From assembly GCA_003056245.1 (NCBI GenBank), contig MVDH01000003.1:1031957-1095956 (forward strand): 64,000 nt of DNA. Direction: 5' to 3'. The notes beneath the pieces were generated by a model. That model searched no databases, was not told the origin of the DNA, and saw nothing but the letters and a program-made list of their open reading frames with translations. The position numbers were made by a program, and so were the translations under genes. Within the stretch, counting starts at the first letter, position 1; each line of letters begins with the position of its first letter. Positions 25,282-33,769 of this stretch are shown in pieces. The stretch comes from Cellvibrio sp. 79 (GTDB lineage Bacteria > Pseudomonadota > Gammaproteobacteria > Pseudomonadales > Cellvibrionaceae).

Positions 25282-26436
25282 TTATTCTTTTGCAGCTAAC
25301 TCAAAATGATCAAGCAATTCCATAGCGGCAACAATAAGATGATAAAGCGTACTGGCTGGCGCCACATCAACCACCACTTCATCATTTGCGCCACGTTGGT
25401 CTACGTAGGACCCGGGTGTAGATGCACAGAGATAATACTTGAATAAATCATCAACACCTTTTACTGCAATAGCCTCTGCGTCGGAGTTACCTTCACGAAT
25501 TTGCACCAGACTGGCTTTGATTAATTCGGTAATGCCCCAGCAGCGTTTGTTACGATCTATAACTTCGCCTGTGTAAGACACCGCGTCGAATAGCAAACCG
25601 GATTTATCCATACCGATAGTCAGCCCGCGTTCGTACAATGTTTTTGTGTATTGGGCGACCGGGCGACCGGTGCGGCGATGATACCAATCCAGTAGCCATA
25701 CCCATTCCATCATATGGCCTGGCTCTACCGTATCGCCTTTCGCATTGGGCAAACGTGTCCAATTATTATCAAAAAACTCAAACAATACGCCGTGGGTTTC
25801 GTCGAAGAAATGCGCCTGGAACAGCGCAAATAATTCACCTACGCGTGCGAGATATTTCGCATTGCCCGTTGCATCATAAAGCGCGAGGAAAGCCTCAAAT
25901 AAATGCATGTGCGGGTTCTGGCGGCGACAGGCGTAATCGTAGTCGCCTTCAAGCCAACCACCCACTACTGAACCAAAGCGGGTATCCAGATGGGTAATTA
26001 ATTTATCAGCCTCATCCAGGTAAGACTGCTCACCAAAGGCACGATAAGCCCAAGCGTTGGCTAGCAAGAAAAAGGCGTGATCGTAAAGATCCTGTTTGGT
26101 ATCCACTACCACAAAATCTTTATTTAATAAGTGGGTGTAACCGCCACCGGCAGTCGGATGGGCAGCAACCTTATGGACAAAGTCGAGCAGGTTTTTGGCA
26201 ACCTGTTTGCCCTCTTCACACCAACCGCGATGATAGGCAGCGGCAAAGAAAAATGCCTGGCGCGCTTGCACACGTACACGGGTACTGGATTCAAGGTCAG
26301 GCACACCTGCAGGAGTTAAACGTTCGTAGTTGGCGTTAGTGGACGGTTCAATGCCGCGTTCCAGCCAAAGTGGAAGTGCATCGTTTTTGATCCAGCTTTC
26401 AAGGCGGCTCGCGGCCGCACGCAATGCTTGTGACAT
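25282..26436 (-). CDS. AGE-family epimerase/isomerase, probable mannose isomerase
   Basis: A 384-residue alpha/alpha-barrel protein of the AGE superfamily. It is distinct from the epimerase at 18650: the blocks RVRVQARQAFFFAAAYHRGW, DLYDHAFFLLANAWAYRAFG, RRQNPHMHLFEAFLALYDATG and EPGHMMEWVWLLDWYHRR contain the Arg and His residues expected in the active site and resemble the mannose isomerase/YihS side of the superfamily. It would convert mannose, left after galactomannan breakdown, to fructose. The ATG at 26436 has GGGAA at a good distance; a TTG five codons upstream is less likely. Two LacI-type operators and a sigma-70 promoter lie 220-310 bases upstream, with a terminator between them and the gene. 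Confidence 0.85.
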   Translation of the reverse strand: MSQALRAAASRLESWIKNDALPLWLERGIEPSTNANYERLTPAGVPDLESSTRVRVQARQAFFFAAAYHRGWCEEGKQVAKNLLDFVHKVAAHPTAGGGYTHLLNKDFVVVDTKQDLYDHAFFLLANAWAYRAFGEQSYLDEADKLITHLDTRFGSVVGGWLEGDYDYACRRQNPHMHLFEAFLALYDATGNAKYLARVGELFALFQAHFFDETHGVLFEFFDNNWTRLPNAKGDTVEPGHMMEWVWLLDWYHRRTGRPVAQYTKTLYERGLTIGMDKSGLLFDAVSYTGEVIDRNKRCWGITELIKASLVQIREGNSDAEAIAVKGVDDLFKYYLCASTPGSYVDQRGANDEVVVDVAPASTLYHLIVAAMELLDHFELAAKE

Positions 26437-26553
26437 AAGAAAGTTTCCCAATTCGCAGCGCCGCCCCTGGCGAGAAATGAATTAAATCGGACTGTTTGCG
26501 GCTGAAGTGCAGGCGCATTTTGCGGGAGGAAATGCCTGGGCGCAAATAAAAAA

Positions 26554-26569
26554 CCCCGGCAAGCCGGGG
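26554..26569 (-). terminator. Terminator inside the epimerase leader (attenuator or sRNA end)
   Basis: CCCCGGC and GCCGGGG form a 7-bp all-G/C stem with a 2-base loop. On the minus strand TTTTTT follows. It lies between the promoter at 26717-26745 and the epimerase start at 26436, so transcripts from that promoter would end after about 155 bases unless read-through occurs. Confidence 0.8.
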
Positions 26570-26665
26570 CGAAAAAAACACAACAGCGGGCTATGGCTTA
26601 ACAATTAATCACTAACAATCATCAGCAAAACGCACAGCGATAAAAGAAAGAATTCCTCCTATAAC

Positions 26666-26679
26666 TGTAACCGATTACC
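26666..26679. promoter_or_regulatory. LacI-family operator, downstream site
   Basis: TGTAACCGATTACC resembles the other operators (TGTAA, CG, TTAC). It falls about 30-45 bases after the predicted transcription start of the minus-strand promoter and 65 bases (about six helical turns) from the second operator, so looping is possible. Confidence 0.65.
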
Positions 26680-26716
26680 GACATTAAACCATGAATAAAA
26701 AGGCCTTAGCGAAGCT

Positions 26717-26745
26717 ATTATCGACAAAAATGTAACCGGTTTCAA
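26717..26745 (-). promoter_or_regulatory. Sigma-70 promoter overlapped by a LacI-family operator
   Basis: On the minus strand TTGAAA (26745-26740) and GATAAT (26722-26717) are spaced by exactly 17 bases. The operator TGTAACCGGTTTCA (26731-26744) covers the -35 box and part of the spacer, so a bound repressor would block polymerase. Confidence 0.7.
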
Positions 26746-26811
26746 GCTAAATTATAAAAATGTTCTCTTTCAGGTTAAGAGTATCGCGAAAAGAGAGGAG
26801 GCAAATTGCGA

Positions 26812-26854
26812 AGAAAATCCCATTACTCCTGTGACAGGAGTAATGGGATTTTCT
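26812..26854 (-). terminator. Long hairpin at the end of the AgmX/TonB operon
   Basis: A 20-bp perfect stem (26812-26831 with 26835-26854) and a 3-base loop, overlapping the stop codon of the last gene. The stem begins with A-rich and ends with T-rich sequence and so can stop transcription from either side. Confidence 0.85.
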
Positions 26855-27866
26855 ATTGCGGCAGGAAATCGAAAGTTTGATTAAGTGTGGTGCGTGCCAC
26901 ATTTGAAGGAGTGAAATTAATCAATTTAATACGCTGAAGAATCTTGCCTTCCAGCTCCGGATCACCCAATTCGCTGGAAACCAGGCTCGCTTCTACGATG
27001 CGCCCGTTGGGATCGATAACTAACTTGACCACCATCTTGCCCTGCAATGCAGGATTCTGGCGCAGGGCACGGTTGTAAATCGAGTAAATCGCGCCTTTGT
27101 GCTGCTCCATGACCTTCCGGATTTCTTCTTCGCTACGCGCTGCACCGCCGGCTCCATCGCTATTACCCGCCGTGGCAGAGCCACTACCGGTACCCGCTTT
27201 TTTCATAGAGTCAGCAAGCCCGCTTTTGACTTTCACGTTCTCGCGGCCGGACATGGCAACCCCGCCGGTATCACGGCTCATCGCTGCAGTATTGATGCCG
27301 CCACTGGCAACCTTGGCACCGCTGGTAATCATTGCCCTGTCTACTTGCGGAGCAGGGCCATCACTGTTGGTGACCGTGGTAGCAGCAGTTTCTACTGCAG
27401 TGGTCTGGGTCATCTCACGCATTTCGGCAAGGTCATCTTTAAATTGCATCAAGCCGCTATTAGATGCCCTGTCGCGCGCTTCGGCGACAGCCGCTGCACG
27501 GGGAGCTGCATCCTTAACCGGTTTTTCAGCAGGTTTTACCGGTGTCTTTTCCGGAGGCTTGGCTACAACGTCCTCCGCAGGTTTCGGCTCTGGCTTTACC
27601 TCTTCCGGTTTTGGCTTTTCTTCCACCTTGGGCGGCTCAACCGGTTTTGGTGGTGGCAATTGTTGCTTTTCCAGAACCACACGTGCGAGTTGCGGTGGCA
27701 AGGTTTCTTTTTCTGCGCGAGTCAATTCTGGCAAAGTGACGTAGGAGACAGGTATCGCCGTAGCGATAAATACCAGCATAAAAATCGCCAGGATTTTTTT
27801 AAAGCGCTCATCATCATTGGTGAGAGCCCACGGCAACTGCATTCCCGAGACTGGATAAGTGCTCAT
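26853..27866 (-). CDS. TonB/AgmX-like energy-transducing protein
   Basis: A 337-residue protein. A short cytoplasmic N-terminus is followed by one membrane helix (about 25-43). Then comes a Pro/Lys/Glu-rich stretch (70-118) of the kind that spans the periplasm in TonB. An Ala/Gly/Ser-rich middle follows (about 120-240), and the C-terminal 90 residues (EEIRKVMEQHKGAIYSIYNRALRQNPALQGKMVVKLVIDPNGRI) match the AgmX/PglI C-terminal module of TonB-like proteins. AgmX (GltJ) is part of the gliding motor of Myxococcus, but it is multidomain there. It abuts an ExbD gene and is last in the operon. It probably transmits motor force to the outer membrane; the receptor or partner is unknown. Confidence 0.85.
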   Translation of the reverse strand: MSTYPVSGMQLPWALTNDDERFKKILAIFMLVFIATAIPVSYVTLPELTRAEKETLPPQLARVVLEKQQLPPPKPVEPPKVEEKPKPEEVKPEPKPAEDVVAKPPEKTPVKPAEKPVKDAAPRAAAVAEARDRASNSGLMQFKDDLAEMREMTQTTAVETAATTVTNSDGPAPQVDRAMITSGAKVASGGINTAAMSRDTGGVAMSGRENVKVKSGLADSMKKAGTGSGSATAGNSDGAGGAARSEEEIRKVMEQHKGAIYSIYNRALRQNPALQGKMVVKLVIDPNGRIVEASLVSSELGDPELEGKILQRIKLINFTPSNVARTTLNQTFDFLPQ

Positions 27867-28388
27867 CTAGCCTCCAGTCGCTTTGTTGCTGGCTTCCTTG
27901 TGCATTACCGCGAGCGAAATATTGCGGTAATCAGCAGCAACACAAGTAGCCATAAGTTTTTTGAGTTGCTCATAGGGGATTTGCTTATCCCCAAGGATCG
28001 TAATCGAGCGCCCGTTGGTTTTTTCTTCATCGTTTAATGGAGCCGCTTTGGAAGCAAGATACTTTAACTCTGCTTCAAGTGGTTCAAAGGTTGATGCTGT
28101 ATTCGCCATCAAGTCACTCACGCTACCGACACGACGGCCAGATACAACAATTTCAGTTGCATTCACCATCACCACCAGATTTTCTTTAGGCAAAGTATCG
28201 GAGATGGAAGTCGGCAGTTTTACCGATTTATCCGTATGCAAAACTTCTACTTCCGCCGAATAATTTATCAGCAGGAAAAATATCAATAACGTAAAGCAAT
28301 CGATCAACGGAACCAGATTCAGCTTTGGAACAAAGTTCAATCGTCCGCGATGCCTTGCCATACGTTTTGCGCGTTGCGATTGCTTCAT
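27867..28388 (-). CDS. ExbD/TolR-type biopolymer transport protein (second copy)
   Basis: A 173-residue protein with a basic N-terminus (KRMARHRGRLNFVPKLNLVPLIDCFTLLIFFLLINYS). The single membrane helix carries the Asp of the ExbD/TolR proton path in LVPLIDCFTLLIFFLL. The periplasmic part ends in the usual NRSITILGDKQIPYEQLKKLMATC fold. It overlaps the upstream ExbD by four bases (ATGA), so it is translationally coupled, and ends where the TonB-like gene begins. With the first copy it may form a heterodimeric plug in the ExbB channel. Confidence 0.92.
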   Translation of the reverse strand: MKQSQRAKRMARHRGRLNFVPKLNLVPLIDCFTLLIFFLLINYSAEVEVLHTDKSVKLPTSISDTLPKENLVVMVNATEIVVSGRRVGSVSDLMANTASTFEPLEAELKYLASKAAPLNDEEKTNGRSITILGDKQIPYEQLKKLMATCVAADYRNISLAVMHKEASNKATGG

Positions 28389-28930
28389 GGACTTACTCCG
28401 GGATTAATCGCCTGGGTTTGCTCACCAGGCGGCGGTGCATCCCCCAATGAAACCTCGGGAAATAATTCTGCATTGACCACTGACGTTATCACTGTAGTCC
28501 GGTAAGAACGCACCGTATCCATTACTTGCACCAATGTCTGGTAGTCAATTGCCTTTTCCGACAACAAATAAATATCGCGTTTCTCTATCCCTTTATCTGC
28601 CAACTGGCGTTTGATTTCCTGCAAATATAAAGTGAGTTTTGCGTAGTCGTATTTGCCATCGGCGGTTTTTTCGATGCGCTTTAATGTAATACCCGCCGGA
28701 TAATTAAGATCAAAATAATCCGTGCGCACAATCAATTCCAGTTGTGCGGGCGGCTCTTCCTGTTGTTGCGCAGGACCAGCGGCAATATCCGGTAATTTCA
28801 AATCCAATACGGTGATGCGCGACAGCACCATACCCATCAGCAGCACTGGCACCAGCACAATCACCAGATTGATGAATGACGTTACGTCGACATCCGCTTC
28901 TTCGCTATTTCGTTTGGATAAACGGCGCAT
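28385..28930 (-). CDS. ExbD/TolR-type biopolymer transport protein (first copy)
   Basis: A 181-residue protein with one N-terminal membrane helix (VDVTSFINLVIVLVPVLLMGM). At the place where ExbD/TolR proteins have the proton-carrying Asp, this one has Asn (SFINLVIVLVPV). That would make it a structural partner that cannot itself carry protons, leaving the Asp-containing second copy as the active one. The periplasmic part (about 40-165) has the ExbD fold (KRDIYLLSEKAIDYQTLVQVMDTVRS) and a Pro-rich tail. It follows the ExbB-like gene by 21 bases. Confidence 0.88.
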   Translation of the reverse strand: MRRLSKRNSEEADVDVTSFINLVIVLVPVLLMGMVLSRITVLDLKLPDIAAGPAQQQEEPPAQLELIVRTDYFDLNYPAGITLKRIEKTADGKYDYAKLTLYLQEIKRQLADKGIEKRDIYLLSEKAIDYQTLVQVMDTVRSYRTTVITSVVNAELFPEVSLGDAPPPGEQTQAINPGVSP

Positions 28931-28951
28931 GTTTTTTACCTCGGGCCGACA

Positions 28952-29629
28952 TTATTGCTTGGCCGGATTAGTGTCTGATGCGCGCTGCCGGGTACCGATT
29001 TCCTGTGCATTGGTAATAATGTTCAGGCATTTCACACCGGCCATCTCCAGGCTATCGATAATTTCCAATGTACGGCTCTGGATCATGGAATGCGCCAGCA
29101 GCAATGGAATTGCTGTAAATAATCCAAATGCGGTTGCGTTCATCGCCACCGCAATACTCGCAGAAAGCAACGCCGCTTTTTCTGATGGATCAGCAGCCGC
29201 CACCGCGCTAAATGCAGAACTCAAACCATGGATGGTTCCCAACAAACCCAACAGGGTTGCGATGTTCGCCAGGGTCGCGAGATAACCGGTGCGACGTTCC
29301 AGACGCGGTACGGCTTCCATCACACCTTCTTCCATTGCTGATTCAATATCTTCGCGGCGCGCTGATTGCGACATACGAATCAAACCCGCGCTGATAATAC
29401 GAGCCACTGGTGCATCAGAAGATTTACCCAGATTTAAGGCTCCCTGGTAATCGCGTTTTTGCAACAACGCAATAATTTTGTCGAACGAACTACGATTCAG
29501 TTTTTTCGCGTTGGCTAAAAAAACAAACCGCTCAACAACAATCGCCAGGCCGATAATTAAAATGATTCCGATGGGAATCATGAATAGACCCCCATCCTGA
29601 AAAAAACGAATAATTTCGGTCATGCTCAT
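28952..29629 (-). CDS. ExbB/TolQ/MotA-type proton channel protein
   Basis: A 225-residue membrane protein with three predicted helices: residues 15-34, about 120-142 (LANIATLLGLLGTIHGLSSAFSAV) and about 160-180 (ASIAVAMNATAFGLFTAIPLLLAHSM). The second and third helices hold the Thr and Gly/Ala positions that line the proton path in ExbB/TolQ. A large cytoplasmic loop (about 35-115) separates helix 1 from 2. Together with the two ExbD-like proteins it should be the stator that turns proton flow into movement. The upstream neighbour lies about 90 bases away. Confidence 0.93.
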   Translation of the reverse strand: MSMTEIIRFFQDGGLFMIPIGIILIIGLAIVVERFVFLANAKKLNRSSFDKIIALLQKRDYQGALNLGKSSDAPVARIISAGLIRMSQSARREDIESAMEEGVMEAVPRLERRTGYLATLANIATLLGLLGTIHGLSSAFSAVAAADPSEKAALLSASIAVAMNATAFGLFTAIPLLLAHSMIQSRTLEIIDSLEMAGVKCLNIITNAQEIGTRQRASDTNPAKQ

Positions 29630-29720
29630 ACGTTATTTCCCCTACCCCAATAATGGCTATTTAATAAAAATTTAAATCCACAAATGAATCGGCCACATGA
29701 ATGTGCACCGCCAAAAAAAA

Positions 29721-30107
29721 CTATTCTTCCAATTCTTCGACCGCCTCCAGACTGCGTTGTAACTCATCGCGCTCTACATGCCCAAATACAGCATCTTGCT
29801 GGCTGCTGAGCATTTCCATCTCCAGATCAGGGCTGGATGGTGACTGCCAGGGCAATATATACATTACACGTGGCTGCTCCTGGTTTCCGGTTACAGTGGT
29901 GCGCAAATTAATATTGGCTTCATGCACCATTTTTTGACCGCTATTTGCTGACGGTGCTGATTTACTATCAGCAGCAGCTTCGCTTTTTTGCACCTCGGTA
30001 TTTGTTGTCGATTGTGCAGGCGGTTCGGTGGCTGGCGCTTGGGCAAGCACCGGCAGACTGACAATAATCGACACAAAACAACAGAGTTGGGCAAATAGTT
30101 TAGTCAT
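29721..30107 (-). CDS. Small secreted acidic protein in the ExbB/AgmX operon
   Basis: A 128-residue protein with a signal peptide (FVSIIVSLPVLAQA), then about 40 residues rich in Pro, Ser, Ala and Thr, and a C-terminal part with a conserved-looking NINLRTTVTGNQEQPRVMYILPWQSP block and an acidic tail (VEELEE). No family recognised. It overlaps the TPR lipoprotein gene by eight bases (ATGACTAA), so it is coupled to it. Its place between the motor genes and the TPR genes points to a periplasmic adaptor. Confidence 0.75.
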   Translation of the reverse strand: MTKLFAQLCCFVSIIVSLPVLAQAPATEPPAQSTTNTEVQKSEAAADSKSAPSANSGQKMVHEANINLRTTVTGNQEQPRVMYILPWQSPSSPDLEMEMLSSQQDAVFGHVERDELQRSLEAVEELEE

Positions 30108-30876
30108 TGCTTGTCTCTTTATCGCCGCTATTTTCAGCGGCAGGTGGTTCTTCGGTGGTTGCGGCGGGCGCCGCTTTGGGTTTGGGCGCTATCCCCAAAC
30201 GTCGCTGTAAATCAGCAATCCAGCCAATTACTTGCTTGTCACCGTCCCCGCGCAATTGCTGGTAGGCTTCAAAATGTGCGAGGGCTTCCGCGTTTTTGCC
30301 CAAATACAAATCATAAAGTATGCCGATATTTCGATGGCTCTCTGCATGATAAGGCCAAACACTCAACGCCTTTTTGTAATTGGCTTCTGCATCACTAAAG
30401 CGCCCCTGCTCGCGCTGCAAAATAGCTAACTGGTTGTATGCATCCAGATTAGTATGGTTCGCATTAATTGCATTGCTAAATGCTTCCTCTGCGCGCTTGG
30501 TTTCATTTTGTGCGCGATAAACCAACCCGAGGTTCAAATAAGCTCCGGATAATTTGTTGTTTTGCGCCACAATTTGTTGCAACAAGGTTTCGGCTTGCTG
30601 CCATTGCTTATTGCGCATCGCGCGCGTGGCGTTGGCAAACTGTTGGGCAACCGCACTGCTCACCGACGGTTTATTTTGCAAGTAAGGATTGGGAGTAGCA
30701 GGGCCTGCAGGCAAGATAGAAACCGTTGCCGCCGCAACAGCAACCGGTTCCGCGGCGGCGCTCTCACTTTTTTGTTTTTTCGGTGCAGATGATGAGCAAC
30801 CGACCAGCAATACCCCACAGATCAACAAGACCAGGCTGGAAATCCTACAGCCGTTGCGCTTATTGGATATCATCAC
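30100..30876 (-). CDS. TPR lipoprotein
   Basis: A 258-residue protein. The N-terminus (SSLVLLICGVLLVGCSSS) is a lipoprotein signal with the lipobox Cys near residue 28. Residues 75-215 hold at least four TPR units (for example GAYLNLGLVYRAQNETKRAEEAFSNAI, NLDAYNQLAILQREQGRFSDAEANYKKAL, ESHRNIGILYDLYLGKNAEALAHFEAY). The end is Pro/Ala/Glu-rich. It overlaps the upstream gene by 17 bases and the downstream by eight. TPR lipoproteins of this kind act as periplasmic scaffolds, as do GltE/AglT-like TPR proteins of the gliding machine. Confidence 0.88.
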   Translation of the reverse strand: MMISNKRNGCRISSLVLLICGVLLVGCSSSAPKKQKSESAAAEPVAVAAATVSILPAGPATPNPYLQNKPSVSSAVAQQFANATRAMRNKQWQQAETLLQQIVAQNNKLSGAYLNLGLVYRAQNETKRAEEAFSNAINANHTNLDAYNQLAILQREQGRFSDAEANYKKALSVWPYHAESHRNIGILYDLYLGKNAEALAHFEAYQQLRGDGDKQVIGWIADLQRRLGIAPKPKAAPAATTEEPPAAENSGDKETSND

Positions 30877-33769
30877 TTACCTCCAAACGCGCTTCAGTTT
30901 TGTTATATCGTGCAGGCAGCAATTTGGCGAGCGCGTCAAAGCTGCGCTTTACTCCAGCATCGTAAGTACCTTTCCAACTGCGCTGCGAATTGGCTTGATG
31001 GATTTCTATCGCTTTCTCCTCAAATGGATACGCTTGCTCTTCCAGCAAAATTTCATATTGCTCCAACGCCAACTCATCCAAATCTTTCGGGCGTTGCGAG
31101 TTCATCAAATCGCGGCTCAGTTGCGCGTAAATTTCGCCAATTTTAAAGCTTGCATCGGTAGTGAACTCACTCACCCCGTAAGCGAGGATTTGCTCCTGGC
31201 CTTTGATGGCGCTTTCCATCGCCACACGCTTGCGCTGCAAACTGGCTTTTAACGGCAGGGTTAGTGCGATGCGATTAAAATCATCGTAGCTGGTTTGGGA
31301 AATTTCAGTTTGCGCACTTGCTGCCAGATAAGTGGAGCGATCACTTTTTTCCGCACCGGCACGATTGTGCGTATTCACAATATTCTGCAACCAATAAGTG
31401 CGTTGCGCGCGATCACCGGAAGCCTTGTACAACTCTGTTAATTTGAATTGTGCTTCCAGGTTATTCGCCAACGGACGCGGATACTCCGTTGCATAGCGAC
31501 GATACTGTTCAATCGCCTGTGTACGCTTGCCCGATTTTTCGTACAGCTCCGCGCCCATATAAAGCGACTGGCGTTTTACATCAGGATCTTTACTGGTTTT
31601 TTCCATCACCACCAATTCATCGGCGGCTTGTTGCCATTTACTTTGGCTTTGGTAAATCAATACCATTTTCGCTGGCAATGTCGCTGCCAATGGATGTTGC
31701 GGATATTTTTTGCGGAAAGACGCATAAACATTTTCTGCCTGGGTCCAATTTTCCTGGTCCATTAGATAAACGCCCGCATCATATTGTGCTTTGATGGCGA
31801 TCTCGGTATCCGGCGTCACTTGAGTAATGCGAAGCAATTGCGCAATCGCCGCATTTTTATCGCCAAATTCAAGACTGGATTCTGCCTGGCGATAAATACT
31901 TGCAGCAATTCGTTCGCGCACCTGCTGGGCGCTGGGCGCTCCCGGTTTTTTCCCATAGGCGGGTAATAAATTTAAGACTTGGGTATATGCTTGCTCTGCA
32001 GCTGCATATTCTTTGGTTTCAAAGCGGCTATGCCCCAGGATTAACCAACTGGTAAATTGCAATGAACCTTCTGCCGGTGGTTGCCAGGCAATTACGCGCT
32101 CAGCAATTGTTTTTGCATCCACATAACGATTTTGTTGCAACAAATCATTCGCCGCTTCTGCCAACACAACCACTGCACGTGGATCAGCTTTATAAACATC
32201 GGCAAAATTCAACGCATTTTTAATTTTGCGATTTTGCCATTCTTCGGCACGATTATCCGGCAAGCTACGCGCCGACTGGATTAATTGTTGCGGAATTAAA
32301 ATTGCTGCATAACCCGCATCGGCTCCGCGCAACTGATCAACATATCCGTAGGCAACTTGCTCGTAAGCTTCCATCGCCGGAACCAGATCGCCGGACTCAT
32401 TCAAACATTCGGCCAGCAAGAAAGTCATTTCAGCAACTTGTGCATCTTTCGCAAAAGTTTGTACAAACTCGCGATACCATTTTGCAGCGCGCGCGAATGC
32501 AGCAGTAGCATCTGCTTTATTCGCCGCTTTCAATGTTTGCGCCTGGGCGTGCTCGAATTGGGCGAGCTCCTGCAAGGATTGGTGCAAATACGCCAATGCA
32601 TTCTCACCAATCGCGCCTTTGCGCTCGGTCCAGTAACTACTGCTGATACCATAGCGTTCAACAAATTCTTGTTTAGCTGGCAAAATTAAACTGGGAAAGT
32701 CGCCCTGCTGGTAAACATCGATAGCTTTGATACTGAAACTGGGCGCGAAATCCGAATTGGGATTGTGTTGCACAAAATGCTGGTAGGTTTCAGCGCTATC
32801 CGTAAAACGTTTTTGCTCGAGATACAACTGCCCCAATTGTTGATAGAGCAAATATTCGTAAGCCCGGCGGCTGCCTAATTCCACTTGCAGGTCACTAATA
32901 GATTTGGCACCTTCGAGATAGGACAATGAAAGCCCCATCACGCGCAGCGTATCTTTTACCAGGTTGGCTTTGGATACACCAATGTCATTAAGTGCCGCAT
33001 CCACATCTTGCGGATTGACGGCATGACCAATCAATTGATCGAGCACACCGGAAAAAGATTTCAATGAAAGATCATAATCGCCGCGTTTAAATTGGGCCCA
33101 ACCTTTCATATACAGCGCGTTTTGTTGCAGCTCGGGATTATTGCCTTTAACCACTGCATCATAATTGCGTTCTGCTGCCGCATAATCGCCATCGGCAAAC
33201 GATTTTTCAGCGCGGCGAAATTGGGTCTCCGCCATAAAGGGAGAATCCGGATTGGTTTGCGCTAATTGATCGAGAATGACCGTTGCTTCTTCATTGCGCC
33301 CATCCAATGACATCGCCTTGGCCAATTTATAACGCAATTGATCGGCCTGGATTCCCTTTGCGGGAGCCGTACCATTGTTTTGCATTGCCAATAATTCGTT
33401 ATACATGGCGATAGGTTTATCGTATTGACGGCGCGCATCGGTTGCATCCAGTTGCGCTTTTTCACTGCGTGCCATTTCCAGATCGGCGATGCGCACCATA
33501 ATTTGTTGCCGCAATGCAGGCTCTTCTGCTGCGGATAAGGCGCGCTGGTAGCTTTGCTCGATCCGCGCCATATCCAGGACTTCAACTTTGGTTTTGGCGT
33601 TGGGAATTTTCGCATCAGGTAAATCGGCCAGGGTTTTACCGCGACCATCATCACCCAAGCCAATCACACTGCATGCTTGTAAATTAAATACACCGCTAAT
33701 GACAAGCGCCAGCAAGCTGGTTTTTCTAAACGCATTGTTACCCATTATTTTGCAATTGAGGAATGTCAT
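30860..33769 (-). CDS. Large TPR-repeat lipoprotein
   Basis: A 969-residue protein made almost wholly of helical TPR/Sel1-like repeats. The N-terminus has a lipobox ending in LQAC with Cys33. Repeats are seen throughout, for example FMAETQFRRAEKSFADGDYAAAERNYDAVV, YMKGWAQFKRGDYDLSLKSFSGVL, YLEQKRFTDSAETYQHFVQHNP and YDAGVYLMDQENWTQAENVYASFRKKYP. The start at 33769 overlaps the upstream stop as ATGA and has GAGGAAA before it; an internal ATG (eight codons on) lacks a ribosome-binding site. It is likely anchored in the outer membrane facing the periplasm and may scaffold the machine. Size and organisation recall GltE/PglI-type proteins. Confidence 0.88.
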   Translation of the reverse strand: MTFLNCKIMGNNAFRKTSLLALVISGVFNLQACSVIGLGDDGRGKTLADLPDAKIPNAKTKVEVLDMARIEQSYQRALSAAEEPALRQQIMVRIADLEMARSEKAQLDATDARRQYDKPIAMYNELLAMQNNGTAPAKGIQADQLRYKLAKAMSLDGRNEEATVILDQLAQTNPDSPFMAETQFRRAEKSFADGDYAAAERNYDAVVKGNNPELQQNALYMKGWAQFKRGDYDLSLKSFSGVLDQLIGHAVNPQDVDAALNDIGVSKANLVKDTLRVMGLSLSYLEGAKSISDLQVELGSRRAYEYLLYQQLGQLYLEQKRFTDSAETYQHFVQHNPNSDFAPSFSIKAIDVYQQGDFPSLILPAKQEFVERYGISSSYWTERKGAIGENALAYLHQSLQELAQFEHAQAQTLKAANKADATAAFARAAKWYREFVQTFAKDAQVAEMTFLLAECLNESGDLVPAMEAYEQVAYGYVDQLRGADAGYAAILIPQQLIQSARSLPDNRAEEWQNRKIKNALNFADVYKADPRAVVVLAEAANDLLQQNRYVDAKTIAERVIAWQPPAEGSLQFTSWLILGHSRFETKEYAAAEQAYTQVLNLLPAYGKKPGAPSAQQVRERIAASIYRQAESSLEFGDKNAAIAQLLRITQVTPDTEIAIKAQYDAGVYLMDQENWTQAENVYASFRKKYPQHPLAATLPAKMVLIYQSQSKWQQAADELVVMEKTSKDPDVKRQSLYMGAELYEKSGKRTQAIEQYRRYATEYPRPLANNLEAQFKLTELYKASGDRAQRTYWLQNIVNTHNRAGAEKSDRSTYLAASAQTEISQTSYDDFNRIALTLPLKASLQRKRVAMESAIKGQEQILAYGVSEFTTDASFKIGEIYAQLSRDLMNSQRPKDLDELALEQYEILLEEQAYPFEEKAIEIHQANSQRSWKGTYDAGVKRSFDALAKLLPARYNKTEARLEVSDDIQ

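Noticed and set aside
27099-28037. 312-codon plus-strand frame across the TonB/AgmX and ExbD genes
   Set aside because: It is the complement of two well-supported overlapping membrane-protein genes; its translation (Arg-, Phe- and Cys-rich) shows no domain.
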